Shown in pieces: positions 33,301 to 44,515 of a stretch of 64,000 nucleotides of DNA. Each line of letters opens with the position of its first letter. Position 1 is the stretch's first letter. The notes below the pieces were generated by a model. That model was not told the DNA's origin, ran no database searches, and saw only the letters and a program-made list of their open reading frames with translations. Position numbers and translations under genes: made by a program. Source of the stretch: Glebionis coronaria (lineage: Eukaryota; Streptophyta; Magnoliopsida; Asterales; Asteraceae); the NCBI GenBank assembly GCA_025667525.1, contig JANFOE010000056.1, forward strand, positions 129,001 through 193,000. Direction: 5' to 3'.

Positions 33301-33917
33301 CCTTTAGAGCTTGGTGTGGTCTTTGTTTTGAAGCTACTTCGTTTAGCTTTACAAAGTTCACAAGAAGAACAAAGATGATCTTTGATGAATTTCAAGCTTG
33401 GAAGGCCTCTCACAATATCTTTCTTGGAAAGCAAGTTAATGGTATCAAAGTTGAGATGAGAAAGACGTTGATGCCATAACCATGCCTGAGTCGAGGAAGC
33501 TTTAGCCATGAAGCAAATTGGAGTTGATGAAGATGTGTCTTGAAGTGAAATAGTATAAAGATCAGTACCCCGTGTACCAGTAAGTAAGTCATTCCCATCA
33601 TAATCACGAACAAAACATGTCTTCTTTCTGAAAGCAACTTCCAAATCCGCATCACAGAATTGACCAACCGAGAAAAGATTGTGATTGAGCCCTTCGACGT
33701 AGTATACCCTTTTAATCGTGATATTCCCCTGAACCAAATCTCCATATCCTAGGATCGGTGCAAATTGATCATTTCCGAATCGGACCGTACCTAGGAACTT
33801 CTCCACGAAGTTAATTAGAAGCTTGAGATTCCCCGTCATGTGCTTCGTGCATCCGGAGTCCATTATGAAGAGAATTATTTGTATCACCTGCAGAAGAGTT
33901 AGAACACGATGGAGCAT
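30375..33917 (-). CDS. pol: Cop2 Pol: protease, integrase, reverse transcriptase, RNase H
   Basis: 1180 codons on the minus strand. Domains: protease [10 protein letters not shown] at about residues 20-29; pre-integrase LWHQRLSH near 148 with a C-X2-C pair near 185; integrase with HMDLCGP near 215, HTDRGTEF near 276 and [11 protein letters not shown] near 310; RT about 690-930 with [11 protein letters not shown] and YVDD near 855; RNase H with AYSDSDHAG near 1012 and [14 protein letters not shown] near 1055; a terminal LADLFTKAL block. All catalytic residues I can check are present. The first 20 codons overlap gag in another frame, so the true entry is a +1 shift from gag just upstream of the protease rather than the formal ATG. 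Confidence 0.95.
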   Translation of the reverse strand: MLHRVLTLLQVIQIILFIMDSGCTKHMTGNLKLLINFVEKFLGTVRFGNDQFAPILGYGDLVQGNITIKRVYYVEGLNHNLFSVGQFCDADLEVAFRKKTCFVRDYDGNDLLTGTRGTDLYTISLQDTSSSTPICFMAKASSTQAWLWHQRLSHLNFDTINLLSKKDIVRGLPSLKFIKDHLCSSCELCKAKRSSFKTKTTPSSKGRLDLLHMDLCGPMRVQSINGKKYILVIVDDYSRYTWTHFLRSKDETPDVLISFLKLIQRGLQAQVKAVHTDRGTEFLNSNLRKYFEAEGIEHETSIARTPEQNGVVERRNRTLVEAARTLLSASKLPLYFWAEAVSTACYTQNRSLIIPRHEKTPYHIIHDRKPSLKHLHVFGCTCYIIRDGENLDKMKEKGDACILVGYATQSKGYRVFNKRTKLIVETIHIRFDESQEMALEQSSLSPDPQRQTTSVHNRTELGTQDHSNEPSSSKLVPEYVPRADMTVDTTLEELEMLYGPMYDEYFTGEKQVVSKSSAVTHDTNDDIDHHQQKNTTSSTSTRVVADLPPQNITSTIDPTTSTTTVIAPENTNQADGASSNDDEFINPFGTPVHETGESSTRHVDPSNMHTFYQRHPSTHHWTRDHPLVHVIGNPSQPVRTRRQLATDGDVCMFALAVSTVEPKNIKEAMADHAWIESMTDELQQFERLKVWELVDRPYDVTPLNLRWIWKNKMDEENTIIKNKARLVAKGYGQKEGIDFEESFAPVARMEAVRIFLAYAAHKGFTVYQMDVKTAFLNGPLKEEVYVTQPEGFVNPHYPDKVYRLHKALYGLKQAPRAWYDELSKFLVSKGFSKGSIDLTLFTYKYGDDILLVQIYVDDIIFGSTNPKLSKWFEKVMHSKFEMSMMGELKFFLGIQVHQSPSGIFINQAKYCQEIIKKHGMTSCDPVGTPLSTTSLDADLEGLPIDQTRYRSMIGSLMYLTASRPDIHHATCYCARYQARPTEKHLKEVKRIFRYLKNTIHLGLWYPRETGFFLTAYSDSDHAGCLDTRKSTSGGAQFLGQDKLVGWSSKKQDCTSLSSAEAEYVSLSACCAQVLWMRTQLTDYGFHFDKVPMYCDSKSAIAISCNPVQHSRTKHIDVRYHFIKEQVERGIVELYFVGTDYQLADLFTKALSKDRFEYLVRQIGMRCLTPADLEILAKVPA

Positions 33918-36900
33918 TTGCTAAATTGGATACCACAGTAGTTGTGATAGTAGAATCATTAGTGTCCTTATCAACATTTAAAGGCAAACTAACACTCGTT
34001 TTCACATTTTCTGTCCTAACTTTAGGCATCCATTTATATCCGGGAGGACATTGATTAGCAAACCACCATTTCCAAGACTTGCTAGCAGACTCATATAATT
34101 CCTTAATTTTGCTTCTAGGATTCTTAGTGGTGGAGTCTGATGCATTACTTTTCTTAGTGGGGGTAGCACCAGAATGGTTCACTTTGCGTTTGGGTTTACT
34201 AGCACTAATAGGCATCACAGTTTGCTTCTTAGTTCTAGTTTCTACGCCTTTAACATTATTCATAGCACACATAGAATGATTAGCATTAGCACACTTGCCA
34301 CATTTGACACAAACAAATTTCACATTCATAGCATTCAAAGTCGAATCATTCAAATCGTCATGACACGCGATTACAGACGTTTTATTCTTAGAAACATTGA
34401 AAATCCTAGGGTGTTCTTCTACTTGCTTCATCTTCCCTTGATTCTTGTGTTTCCAGACCTTATCATTCACTTGAGTGCTCTTAAGCTGAGGCCGGCTAAC
34501 ACTAGTAGTGGAAACTATTCCTGTAGTAGAAGACACACGAATATTAGTGTTTCTAGAAGTCTGAGGCGAGTGAGTCTCTTTGTTTGTGGGCTTAGTGGGC
34601 ATTCTATACATCCCTGGTTTAATCACATTATTGTGCTTAACGCTTGGTGCTACAGGATTCCTTATGGGTTGAGCTTGTGGTAACCTTTCCTTTCCATCCA
34701 TCTTGGGGGCAAACACAGGTTTTGCAAACGAGGAATTAGATAAAGCAGATGGTTTTCCCAAGATAGAGGATCTATTCTCTTTAGAGGCATTGGGTTGTCT
34801 AACAACATTTTTCTTAATGCTAGGTTCCACAATTTTCCCACCCATTTTAGCAATGAGTTTCTGCAACTCAGCTATCGCTCTGTCCCTGTCTTGTAATTGA
34901 GCTTTCAACCCTTTAATTTCCAAATTCTGTTCATTCATTTCTCGAAATGTTTGCGAAAGTTTTTCTTGCAATTTATTATCATGTGGAAAACGACCAACAT
35001 CTTTTTGCAAAGCAAGTTCAAGTGAATGACAATGTTTTTGAAGGAAATCAGTTTTGTGTTGAAATAACTCAAAAGCCTTTTTGTCAACATTTTCTTTTCG
35101 TTTCGAAAGCTCAATTTCAAGACGTTCACATTCTTTGATCTTATCAAGATATTGGCATGCAACTTCAGAATATTCATCAATATCAGCACAAGATGTAAAA
35201 TAAGCACACATAACATCTTTAGAAACGCATTCTTGCAAGAGCAAATCATATTCATCTGAGAAATCAGACTTTTCCATTTGAAGATCATCAATGTGTTTCT
35301 CAATAGATTCAACATATTTTAAATCATCAAACATTTCAGTCCGAATGAACTCCTCAAGTTGAAGAACAGTTTCTTTAATCAAAGCCGTGTTTGGAATTAA
35401 GAGTTCTTTCACAAGCAAGGTAATATCTTGAGGAATCGGACGTGTCCACTCAGCATTTTCACGTTTGGCCCAGTCTCTTTCAACAATAGATTTAACATTA
35501 TCTATGTGGTGTTTAAGAATACCTAATGTTTTCCTACTCTTGCTTTTAGATTCATCTAGAGGGAGGTAGTTGATGTATTTGTAAACATTAGATTTCTTAG
35601 GGGCAAATGCTTTCTTCCATTGAATTCTTTTTTGTTTGCATTCTAAGAACACTTCCTCACGAGTTTTCTGAGTTTGTTTATTGAACAGGCCATAGAGACT
35701 ATTCTCATAAGCATAGTTATAAGGTTTCACAAACTCCTTATTAACAAGTGGTTGACTATCGGCATCCCAAAGGGCAGTCTCTTCACTATTGGCACTAACA
35801 GGCATGCAATCAAGATCTGTCCTTTCAGTCTCATCAAGATAAAGATGCGGGTTCGCAGCTTGAGCTTTGGCAAGGTACTCAGGACTTGCAAAGCTAGCTT
35901 GACCCTTAAACATCGATGGAGGTGCTAGCATTCTTACGGATTGAATAGAATCATGCGTTTTATAAACAACGTTCTTCAAAAAGTCGACTTGTGCTTCTAG
36001 TTTTGTAACTTTTTCGGTTTCTTTATCATATCTACTTTTGAAGTCTTGTTTTAACGCATCTACCTCTTGTTTCTTATCCTCTATAATTTTAGCAGAAGCG
36101 GTAGTGGTCATAGAGAGCTTTTGTTCAAGTTCATTAACTTTGGTATTGGCAAGGTACGTTTTTTGACGTTCATCCATTAAGAAAACATTATATTGACGCT
36201 TCTCTTTAGCTAATAACTCAAGAGTTGTATTATATTTGTTTTCAAAATCGTCCTTTTGACTTTTTAACGCACTTCCCTTGTACCCCTCAAGCTCTTTGGT
36301 TTTCTGAAGGAGCTCATCTCTATAGGTTTCAGTCATCTCAGTAGATTTGATAAGAGCAGCTTTGCATTCTTCAAAGCTTTGAGTGAGCGTAGCGTTTGCC
36401 TTCTTTAATTGCTTTTGACTCTTTTTATTTTCAGTGACATCTTTTTGTAAAGTAGCAATTAAATTAGCAAGCGCAATACGTTCCTCTTCATCATATTCAT
36501 TTGCATGCTGATCATCCTCAGACTCATTATTACACATGTCTGATGAATCGGGTGTGGTATTGCTATCAACCGTTTCCATCATACACGTGTCATTAATGGC
36601 ATTGGGTAGATCACTATGCTCAGGAATATCACCAAACACATTATATTCATCAGTAGTGTGTACCTTATCGATTGGCTCAGTGTCAAAGATAGGACCATTG
36701 TCATCTTCAGTGACTTTGAGAACTTCTTCAACCTTTGCCATGTACGAGTAATGTGCATCAAGCTCTTGATCAGAATCTTCATCATCAGTATCATCAAGCA
36801 TGGCTCCTTCCTCAGCTGACAATTTAACCCCTGCTTCCATTTTCTTGCATAGCAGCATCTTTTCCTTGTGATAGCTGGAGTCTCTAACCCTTTTCGGCTT

Positions 36901-38211
36901 CCTGCATTCCTTTGCCATATGCCCATAACCTTGGCAATTAAAACATTGAATCCCACTCTGCTGAACCACTTGACTTCCAACCGTGTCCCTATTCCCAGTA
37001 GCAGCAGCAATCCTCTGAGCATCATACTTAGCAGTTTGTCGATCATATCTTGCAGAACCCTCAACATGTGTTGGATTATGTCGATCATACCTAGAAGGAC
37101 TTTCACCACGTCGACGTGTGTCATACCTTGGAGGACTCTCAACATATCGGTTCTTTGTGTTAGATGATGTGCGAAGATTGTTGTTGGTGGGTTTGTAGAT
37201 TTTCTTGTAAGTCTTCATTATGTAAGCAATTTGTTGTTTCATCTCTCGGTTCTTTTGAGCTTGGTCTTCATCACTATCTTCTTCAGATGAGGACTCAGAT
37301 GGTGGTGATGGTGCTCTTGGCGCTTTACCTCGAGATTTTGTGGAAGATGAAGACTTAGATGATGTGGAATATCGTGGTGAAGATGATGTATTGGAGTATG
37401 GCTTAGGAGCACGAGAGTTAGGATCTTGAACATGTTGAGTGGTAGTCACTAAAGCAAGTGGATTAGCCGTCTTGGCAACACGTTCAGCTCGAATTTCATT
37501 TGCTTCATTCTGAAATTGCTTCAAGATGTCAAAAAGTCGATGATATGAGACCTCGTCTAACTTTTCTTGTTGTTTCACCAAAGTGACGAATCGTGTCCAC
37601 TCGGGTTGAAGTTGTTGAAGAAATTGGACATTGACTTGCATGGTGGAGACTTGCAGGTTATTTCTTGTCATGTCATTCATCATCTTATAAAACCTGGAGT
37701 AGTAAGAGTCAATTGATTCTCCATCCCTTGAAGTAAACTTGCCAAAATTCCAAAACAAGTTTGTTTTGACATCTTGTTTGTTGAGTGATTCTCCTTGTTG
37801 CAAGCGTTCAATAGCAGTCCACATTTCATGTGCTGTCGGGCATGCATCAACCGTGGAGTAAATATCATCTCCAATCCCACTTAAAACCATATAAATGGCT
37901 TCCTTCTCCGCATCATGCCAAGCACAATTTTCAGGTGTGAGATCAGCTCTTGTTTCATCACGTTCACTTGCAGGTATTGGATCAGTAGTATCTGTGGCTG
38001 CTCTTGGAGGAACTGAGATCTTCTTAAATATATATGGTCCATGAGTAATACATTTCCTCAAGGCATCACCATTAGGTCTTGTATCAAGATATCGTATGAA
38101 ACGTGATTGCCATTGAGCATACCGACCAGATACAAGCATTGGTGGTCTCTCTTTGTTACCTGCCACCATTATGTTGTTGTTCGTCACACGATATTCGGCA
38201 GTAGAATCCAT
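33811..38211 (-). CDS. gag: Cop2 Gag, long form with zinc knuckle and coiled coil
   Basis: 1466 codons on the minus strand, starting MDSTAEYRV about 1 kb after the PBS. Residues about 25-250 are the Copia gag domain ([25 protein letters not shown]). A CX2CX4HX4C knuckle ([14 protein letters not shown]) lies near 420. An acidic segment and long heptad-rich coiled coils follow (about 560-800 and 960-1110), then a Ser/Lys-rich basic tail with a Cys cluster ([15 protein letters not shown]) near 1310. Gag of this length is unusual; ordinary Copia Gag is under half of it. It overlaps pol by about 107 bases, with pol in the +1 frame. Confidence 0.92.
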   Translation of the reverse strand: MDSTAEYRVTNNNIMVAGNKERPPMLVSGRYAQWQSRFIRYLDTRPNGDALRKCITHGPYIFKKISVPPRAATDTTDPIPASERDETRADLTPENCAWHDAEKEAIYMVLSGIGDDIYSTVDACPTAHEMWTAIERLQQGESLNKQDVKTNLFWNFGKFTSRDGESIDSYYSRFYKMMNDMTRNNLQVSTMQVNVQFLQQLQPEWTRFVTLVKQQEKLDEVSYHRLFDILKQFQNEANEIRAERVAKTANPLALVTTTQHVQDPNSRAPKPYSNTSSSPRYSTSSKSSSSTKSRGKAPRAPSPPSESSSEEDSDEDQAQKNREMKQQIAYIMKTYKKIYKPTNNNLRTSSNTKNRYVESPPRYDTRRRGESPSRYDRHNPTHVEGSARYDRQTAKYDAQRIAAATGNRDTVGSQVVQQSGIQCFNCQGYGHMAKECRKPKRVRDSSYHKEKMLLCKKMEAGVKLSAEEGAMLDDTDDEDSDQELDAHYSYMAKVEEVLKVTEDDNGPIFDTEPIDKVHTTDEYNVFGDIPEHSDLPNAINDTCMMETVDSNTTPDSSDMCNNESEDDQHANEYDEEERIALANLIATLQKDVTENKKSQKQLKKANATLTQSFEECKAALIKSTEMTETYRDELLQKTKELEGYKGSALKSQKDDFENKYNTTLELLAKEKRQYNVFLMDERQKTYLANTKVNELEQKLSMTTTASAKIIEDKKQEVDALKQDFKSRYDKETEKVTKLEAQVDFLKNVVYKTHDSIQSVRMLAPPSMFKGQASFASPEYLAKAQAANPHLYLDETERTDLDCMPVSANSEETALWDADSQPLVNKEFVKPYNYAYENSLYGLFNKQTQKTREEVFLECKQKRIQWKKAFAPKKSNVYKYINYLPLDESKSKSRKTLGILKHHIDNVKSIVERDWAKRENAEWTRPIPQDITLLVKELLIPNTALIKETVLQLEEFIRTEMFDDLKYVESIEKHIDDLQMEKSDFSDEYDLLLQECVSKDVMCAYFTSCADIDEYSEVACQYLDKIKECERLEIELSKRKENVDKKAFELFQHKTDFLQKHCHSLELALQKDVGRFPHDNKLQEKLSQTFREMNEQNLEIKGLKAQLQDRDRAIAELQKLIAKMGGKIVEPSIKKNVVRQPNASKENRSSILGKPSALSNSSFAKPVFAPKMDGKERLPQAQPIRNPVAPSVKHNNVIKPGMYRMPTKPTNKETHSPQTSRNTNIRVSSTTGIVSTTSVSRPQLKSTQVNDKVWKHKNQGKMKQVEEHPRIFNVSKNKTSVIACHDDLNDSTLNAMNVKFVCVKCGKCANANHSMCAMNNVKGVETRTKKQTVMPISASKPKRKVNHSGATPTKKSNASDSTTKNPRSKIKELYESASKSWKWWFANQCPPGYKWMPKVRTENVKTSVSLPLNVDKDTNDSTITTTVVSNLANAPSCSNSSAGDTNNSLHNGLRMHEAHDGESQASN

Positions 38212-38446
38212 CTCAATATTCTCTGAAATGATGAAGTGAATATGGATCTTAAGTAGATTTGTTGTGATTGTTGTTGTGGTTTAAATTCCGAAAATTTCAA
38301 TTTTTCTCCAGGCCGACAATAAATTCTCCAGTCCGACTAAAACGGTAGTCCAAAAATTTTGTAATCGCCAAAATTTGAAATCGAGCTAGAAATGTCCTAA
38401 AACTAGTATGGAAAAAATTTGATTTTACTTGACCTAAATTTTTTAA

Positions 38447-38488
<42 letters not shown>

Positions 38489-38570
38489 CTTCGTGTAAAC
38501 TACGTTCCGAAACTAGTCTAGATGGTGGCTAAGTCTAAAAAATACTCAAACAAAAATTTGGCTAAACATG

Positions 38571-38935
38571 TCATCGGAATGTCCATCGGAATGTTGTTTA
38601 GATCGGAATGTCCTGTAGATCGCAATGTGCACCTGTCGAAATCCCAGATCGGAATGTGTACCTATCGAAATCCCAGATCAGAATATTCAGATCGCAATGT
38701 GTACTTATCGAAATCCAGATCGGAATGTGCACCTATCGCAATATGGCTGTCGCAATGTGGGCAGAGTAACGTTTCAAGATTGCCTTAAATCCATCGCAAT
38801 CCAGATCGCAATAACGATCGGAATGTTCAGATCGGAATAAGGGTCTATCGCAATACTGATCGCAAAGTAAAACCCTAGGGTTATTGCGATCGAAATCGTA
38901 CTCTCCTTTCCGAAATTCTAGCTGTCGCAATAAGG
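38571..38935 (-). repeat. ATCGGAATG motif array in Cop2 leader
   Basis: About 21 copies of ATCGGAATG, ATCGCAATG, ATCGAAATC and close variants on the plus strand within about 365 bp, with variable spacers such as TGTGCACCT and CCCAG. In element sense it reads CATTCCGAT, CATTGCGAT or GATTTCGAT. Confidence 0.9.
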
Positions 38936-38946
38936 GACTTTTTTCC

Positions 38947-39035
38947 AACTTTTTAGGCAACGGTTTTTGGCAACTTTTAGGCAACAAATTAGCAACTTTT
39001 AGGCAACAAATTAGCAACTTTTAGGCAACAAATTC
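38947..39035 (-). repeat. 22-bp tandem repeat in Cop2 leader
   Basis: The unit CAACTTTTAGGCAACAAATT plus two bases recurs with a period of 22 bp at about 38971, 38993 and 39015. A partial, diverged copy is upstream. Confidence 0.85.
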
Positions 39036-39209
39036 GTGATTTTTACCAAACCAAAACAACCAAATCTCTACAACAAGTATATAGATGATTTGTAGCAAGA
39101 TAAAGAACACGAAAACCACAAAAAATTTGAATTCGAGTTGATTTATGGAAGAAATCACACGAATCAAATATAAGAAGAACAACCAATAACAAATCTACCC
39201 CGTGGCGAT

Positions 39210-39217
39210 TGATACCA
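39210..39217 (-). other. Cop2 primer binding site
   Basis: The minus strand reads AT then TGGTATCAAT right after the 5' LTR. The first eight bases match the initiator-Met tRNA 3' end, and similarity drops after that, so the match is shorter than in Cop1. Confidence 0.7.
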
Positions 39218-39219
39218 AT

Positions 39220-39617
39220 TGTTGTCCCTAATATATGATTGTTATACTACACGAATTAAAGAAAGAAAGGAAGATATGAGAAGAATTCTAGAGAGAGAAA
39301 GTAGTGAGAGAAAGTAGAGAGAAAATGGTTGGTGAAACTTGTGGAATATTAGATTAGAGAAAATGAAATGACCAACCAACCTCTCCTTACATGCAAGGAG
39401 AGGTTTATATAGCCTTGCTTACATGTAGCTTAATGGGCTATATGATCATGGGCCGGGCTTTCCTTTTGGGCTTTGGTTACTTATTAATGAACCTTAGCTT
39501 AAAGTTAAGCCCGTAATTACACGACTAATATACTACCTATTACAACGTTCTAAAATACGATACATAATAAACATATGACCGAGCATTCTTGTTTGGCTCA
39601 ATATTTTGAGGCTAACA
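39220..39617 (-). mobile_element. Cop2 5' LTR
   Basis: 398 bp, by eye identical to 27395-27792. The minus-strand TATATAAA box (plus-strand 39404-39411) would drive transcription of Cop2 leftwards. Confidence 0.95.
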
Positions 39618-39622
39618 CTTAA
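39618..39622. repeat. Target duplication CTTAA, right of Cop2
   Basis: Corresponds to CTCAA at 27390-27394 with one C-to-T change. After it unit B gag resumes with AGCATGAAGTTGCC. Confidence 0.85.
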
Positions 39623-42490
39623 AGCATGAAGTTGCCTGGTGCCACAATGGATGTTCTTCGCCTACAACTCTTCCCACACACTTTATCGCATCATGCCGGG
39701 AAATGGTTTGATCGTCTTCCAAAGAATTCAATTCATACTTGGGATGACATGACTCAACGCTTTTTATCGCGCTACTTTCCACCATCCATGGTCACGAGCC
39801 TTCGCAATCAAATCAGCGGTTTTATGCAACACCCCGATGAATCTCTCTTTGATGCTTGGGAAAGATATAATGTCTTGATTGATCGTTGTCCAAACCACAA
39901 CATGCTCCCTGTGACCTTAATAGATACTTTCTACAACGGATTGACTTTTTGTGATCGTGATATGATTAATGCAGCCGCCGGTGGCACATTTATGAAAAGG
40001 AAACCCGAGGAGTGTAGAGAGCTTATTGAGAACATGACTACTCACCACAAAAACTGGGATTCCTCCGCTTCTTCAAGGAACAACCCGAGAGTCAATGTTT
40101 CTTCTACTTCAACAAGCCCTGACATGACCGAATTCACCCGCATGATGACTAAAATGAACAAAAGTATTTTGCTTCTCGCTTCAAACCAACAACAACAAGT
40201 TAAAGCGGTTGCCAATCCTTGTGAAACATGCGGCGGTCCTCACTCATACACCGATTGTCCTTCTACACAAGGAAATCCGAAAAATGTGTATGCAGCTTAT
40301 GGTAATTATTCACCGGAAAATTACCAAGCTCGACCTCAAGGGGATAGAAATTTGCTGAGTTACCGGTCAAACAACTACCTTTCACCCGGTTTTTCTCCTC
40401 AAAACCAAAACCCCGCCAACAACTACAATAGAAGAAACCAAATCCCACCAATAACTTCTAATCCTTATAACCCACCCGCTCAACAAGCCCCACCCATTAA
40501 TCCCGATGTTGAAGCCATCATGAGAACTCAAGGTGAGCAAATCAAGAATCTGCAGAGCCAAATCATCAATCTGAAAGGAGATATCACCAAGCAAGGAAAT
40601 GACATTAGATCCGAGCTTCGAGAAAAAATTCAATCCTCCTTCAGCACTCAAACGAATGATATAAAGAATATGCTTGCTAGTTTCTTGCCCGCCGCTCAAC
40701 CTTCTACTTCGAGTTCTCAACCTTCTAACATCGTCACCAACCCGCGAGCGAATGTGAGTGCTATTACTACCCGTAGTAGAGTTACCATAGTAGGACCACC
40801 TATCCCGCCCCCATCATCTACACCTCTTCCACCACCATTTATCCCTACTCCTCCTACACCTAGTATTAGTACACCATTACCGTCTCTGCCTCGTCATGAC
40901 GATGTTCCAAAGAAGAACCCTTCAACATCTCAACCTTTACCTGCACCTGCACCTTCACCAACCAAACCTAATATCCCTTATCCTTCACGGTTGGGCAAGA
41001 CCAAGGAGCTAACCAAGAATGATTCTCAAGTGTCGAGCTATGTGAAGATGCTCTCTCAAATGAACATCAACATTAGCCTTGTTGAAGCACTTGTCCACAT
41101 GCCGAAATTTGTGAAAGCATTCAAGGAATTGCTTAACAAGAAGGAGAAGCTAATTGAGCTCGCCAACACACGATTAAATGAAAACTGTTCTGCAGTTATT
41201 CTTAAAGAACTTCTGGAAAATCTTGGAGATCCCGGTCATTTTGTGTTGCCTTGCATTTTTAACAAAACCGAAGAGTTTACTGCCCTAGCTGATCTCGGGG
41301 CCAGTATTAATCTTATGCCTTTGAGTGTTTGGAAAACACTATCATTGCCCGACCTCACACCAACAAAGATGACTCTTGAACTTGCAAATCGCACTCTCGC
41401 TTACCCCGTTGGTATTGCCGAAGACGTGTTCATTAAAGTTGGCACATTTACTTTCCCGGTCGACTTTGTCGTTGTTGATTATGAAATGGACCCTCGTATT
41501 CCTTTAATACTTGGTCGGCCATTCTTGAGAACCGGACGAGCTCTAGTTGATGTTGCCGAAGGTGAGTTAATCTTAAGAGTCGGGGATGATGCACAAGTTT
41601 TTAAAATGGGGAAGCTTACAAGCAAATCCTTTGGACGAGAATCTACGAATATGATTAATGTGCTCGATGATTTTGTCATCTACAACAATCCTCTATTCGA
41701 GTCTTACATTGATAATCCACTTTTTGAAGATGATGTGGATGATTCTCTCTCCAATTTGGAACCTTCGCCCATTTATGATTCTCCACCGATCTTTGATACT
41801 TATGATGATGATTCTAGCTTAGATTCAGATGATTTTGATGATTGTACTTCCGAGTATCCCGACCTGCCCACATACGATGATTTTGATGAGGCCGATACTC
41901 TTTCGAGTGATGCTTCACATGATGAAGATCCTCCGCCATCACTCGATCCTACTTTGGACGACTACTCATTTGAGGAAGACTTTTCAACATTTCTCAACAC
42001 CTACTTCCCTCATGAGAGTGATGCACCTCCTTTGGACTTTGAAGATTATCGTCTTGATCCTACTTTGGATTTGAAGAAAATTCTTTCAAAGGAGAAGCAA
42101 CCGGTCGACACCAACATCCGCAGCACGTATGATTTGACACCTCTTTGTCCACCTTCTGAGGATGAGGTTGTGCATTTTCTTCGCGGATCATCTTCATATT
42201 CTGCTGAGCCTGAGTGCTATTTTCCCCTAAAGGAAAAGGTGTTCGACCCCGGTATCGATATTCTGCAGCCATCTCAGTATCCACCTGATGCAATAAAAGG
42301 AAATATCTTTGGAACTTATGGAGATATGCTTGCACCACTTCACCCTTGCTTCCACCGTGCTCCATCTTTGCTTAAGGGAACCTTGCCTACTCTTCATTGG
42401 CTTGCCTTGTTCGCCTTAAGCTTCTGCTATTTGCTGGACAAAAACTATGTCTTTGATCCCGGTGGATATGTTTCATGCTTCTTCCTATGA
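39623..42490 (+). pseudogene. TRG unit B gag-protease, 3' part after Cop2
   Basis: Open to TGA-proximal codons and TATGA end at 42490, 955 codons. It is colinear with unit C from residue about 107 on: rest of the gag domain, CETCGGPHSYTDC knuckle, DLGASINLMP protease, acidic tail. By eye it differs from unit C at roughly ten bases in 2.9 kb, so B and C are recent duplicates. The first ATG (39626) is an internal Met, so a truncated product is formally possible but would lack the N-terminal third of the gag domain. Confidence 0.88.
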
Positions 42491-44515
42491 TGATCAAGGT
42501 CGAGTCAGGCTCACGACTCGGTTAACAAAAATCAAGCGCTTCTTGGGAGGCAACCCATGTATCTATCTTTTAGCTTTCTTTATCCTAAGTGTAGGGGAGA
42601 CCCATTGGTGTTGCTATTTCCTCTCTTCTACTAATCAGGGATTCGAGCGCTCAATGATCCACTCTTGATGATTCTTGACGACCCGTGATTCCGTGTTCCC
42701 TTCTTCCCGGTTCTATCCTAAACTCTTTTCGATTCACTATTTTATATTTCTCAATATTAAAATAGGAATCTCGTTAGTTGTCTTTTCCTTAGCGAGATTT
42801 AAACAATGTGCACAATGTCCTAAGTGTAGGGGAGTTTAGTCCCACATGCTTAAACATTGAGGACAATGTTTATATTAAGTGTAGGGGGACTTCTATCGAA
42901 GCTAAGTGGTCTTTTCCTTGTATTTGTCCTCATTTTAACCGGAAAATCAATTTTTGGACATTTTTCAAAATATTTGATCTATTTCGGCCCATTAGTTTTT
43001 CCTTTTGTATAGTTATTTTCTTTCCTTATTAGAATAAATTTTAATAAAGTGGTTTTAATTTTCAAACGTTGTGAATCTTTTGACTCAACCCGAGTTTACT
43101 TATCTAAGTTACTCTAGCTAGTATCCTTAACGTGTTTAAGTCAAGTTTTGCTAGGCTTTTATATAGGGAGCTATAAAACGCGAAAGTCTTAACCCTCACG
43201 GGTTAAGAACAAGAACTTTTCGCAAGTTCCTATAATTGATCCTAGAGAGTCGTTTATCAAGGGAACTTTAAAAAGCGATTTCTAAACTTGAAAAAGTCTA
43301 AGAGTTTGCAAGATCCTATAGGCGACTCGAAACCCAAAACTTTGATTTAATAGGCTAAGCATCCACGAGTCTCAATCCTTGAGATTTTAAACTGTGGTGA
43401 ACGAGAGATGATAGAATCAATTATAAGTTTGGTATTCTTTCGTGAATTTATGTGAGTTAATTATAAGCCTATTCTCCCATCGCTTGCTAATAAATTTATC
43501 TGCAATAAATAAGGTTGTACGATTTGAAAAGTTACTTAGCTTCTAGCCCAAGATCGTTTAAAAGTTGCTCGGTATGGATTAGAGTTCATAGCCAAGGCAT
43601 AACTTATTGAAGCGGGATGCGAAGATTGGCGAGTCCAAAAAGGTCCTAACAAGACATGAGGGCTATATTTTGTTGCTAAAGATCCAAAAGTGATGTGAAG
43701 AATCATTTATCAAAAATCAATATGAAGGATCGAGACACACGACGAAAAGCAAAAACTCCCAAAAAGTCATGGAGAAGTCTATCCGAAAAGGCCCTAACAA
43801 GGTATGAGGATAAATGAAGCCAAGTCCAAAAAGGAGGCGGATCGTTGTATATCAAAGTCCAAAATAAAGATTGGAGAAAAATGAAGAAGTCGTTGTCCAA
43901 ATATGAAGAATCTCTCAAAACTTCAAGTGAAGAAATTCCTATTATGAAGAGAAGGCCATTATTTCATGAACGTCTCTCAAGGTTTGAAGTATGAAGTCGC
44001 TGCCAAATATCGGTCCGAGAAAGGTCTCAAATCGCGAAGCGAGTTATGCCAAGATATGAACTTTATGAGGTCCCGAGAAGCAGTTTTAAAAGATTTTGTC
44101 CTTTAGCTAACTATTGATTAAATCGTTCACTTTATTTTCGGCATAAATAACTATCGAAATAAGTCAAAAATGCATCCTCGTGATCATTCAAGACAATAAT
44201 AAAATATAAGAGATACACCTAGGAATAAGGGAGTCTAAGTGAATAATTGGCCCACATGAGTTCGTGTTAGTTTACTAACTTATAATAACAATGATCTCGT
44301 TTTTAAGCTTGGTTTGGAGAGTGAAAACTTGAGGATGATGATCATTCACAACATTTCCAAAACCCAAGGTATGTTTTTGATTTCTTTTCTTTGAATGTTT
44401 ATAATTTTCTCTCTTTAATAAAGGCCACCATGGATTGATTATGATGAAAAATGTAAACTTGCTTTGTAACTAATGCATTGCATGAGGACATTGCAATGGT
44501 CAAGTGTAGGGGATT

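Larger units (their letters stand above)
38212..39207 (-). other. Cop2 5' leader with motif array and simple repeats
   Basis: About 1 kb between PBS and gag ATG. It holds a run of 36 T on the plus strand (38450-38485), the ATCGGAATG motif array (38571-38935) and a 22-bp tandem repeat (38947-39035). There is no convincing open frame; short frames through the array only reflect the repeat. Confidence 0.8.
27395..39617 (-). mobile_element. Cop2: complete young Copia element
   Basis: 12,223 bp on the minus strand with LTRs of 398 bp that I read as identical. It has a PBS, a motif-rich leader, gag (1466 codons), pol (1180 codons), a 2.6-kb 3' noncoding region and a purine tract. It is inserted in TRG unit B gag with duplication CTCAA/CTTAA. 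Long gag with a central coiled coil and domain order suggest a SIRE/Maximus-like Copia lineage, though no extra 3' ORF is present. Identical LTRs and open frames make it the youngest element here and a candidate for recent activity. Confidence 0.95.
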
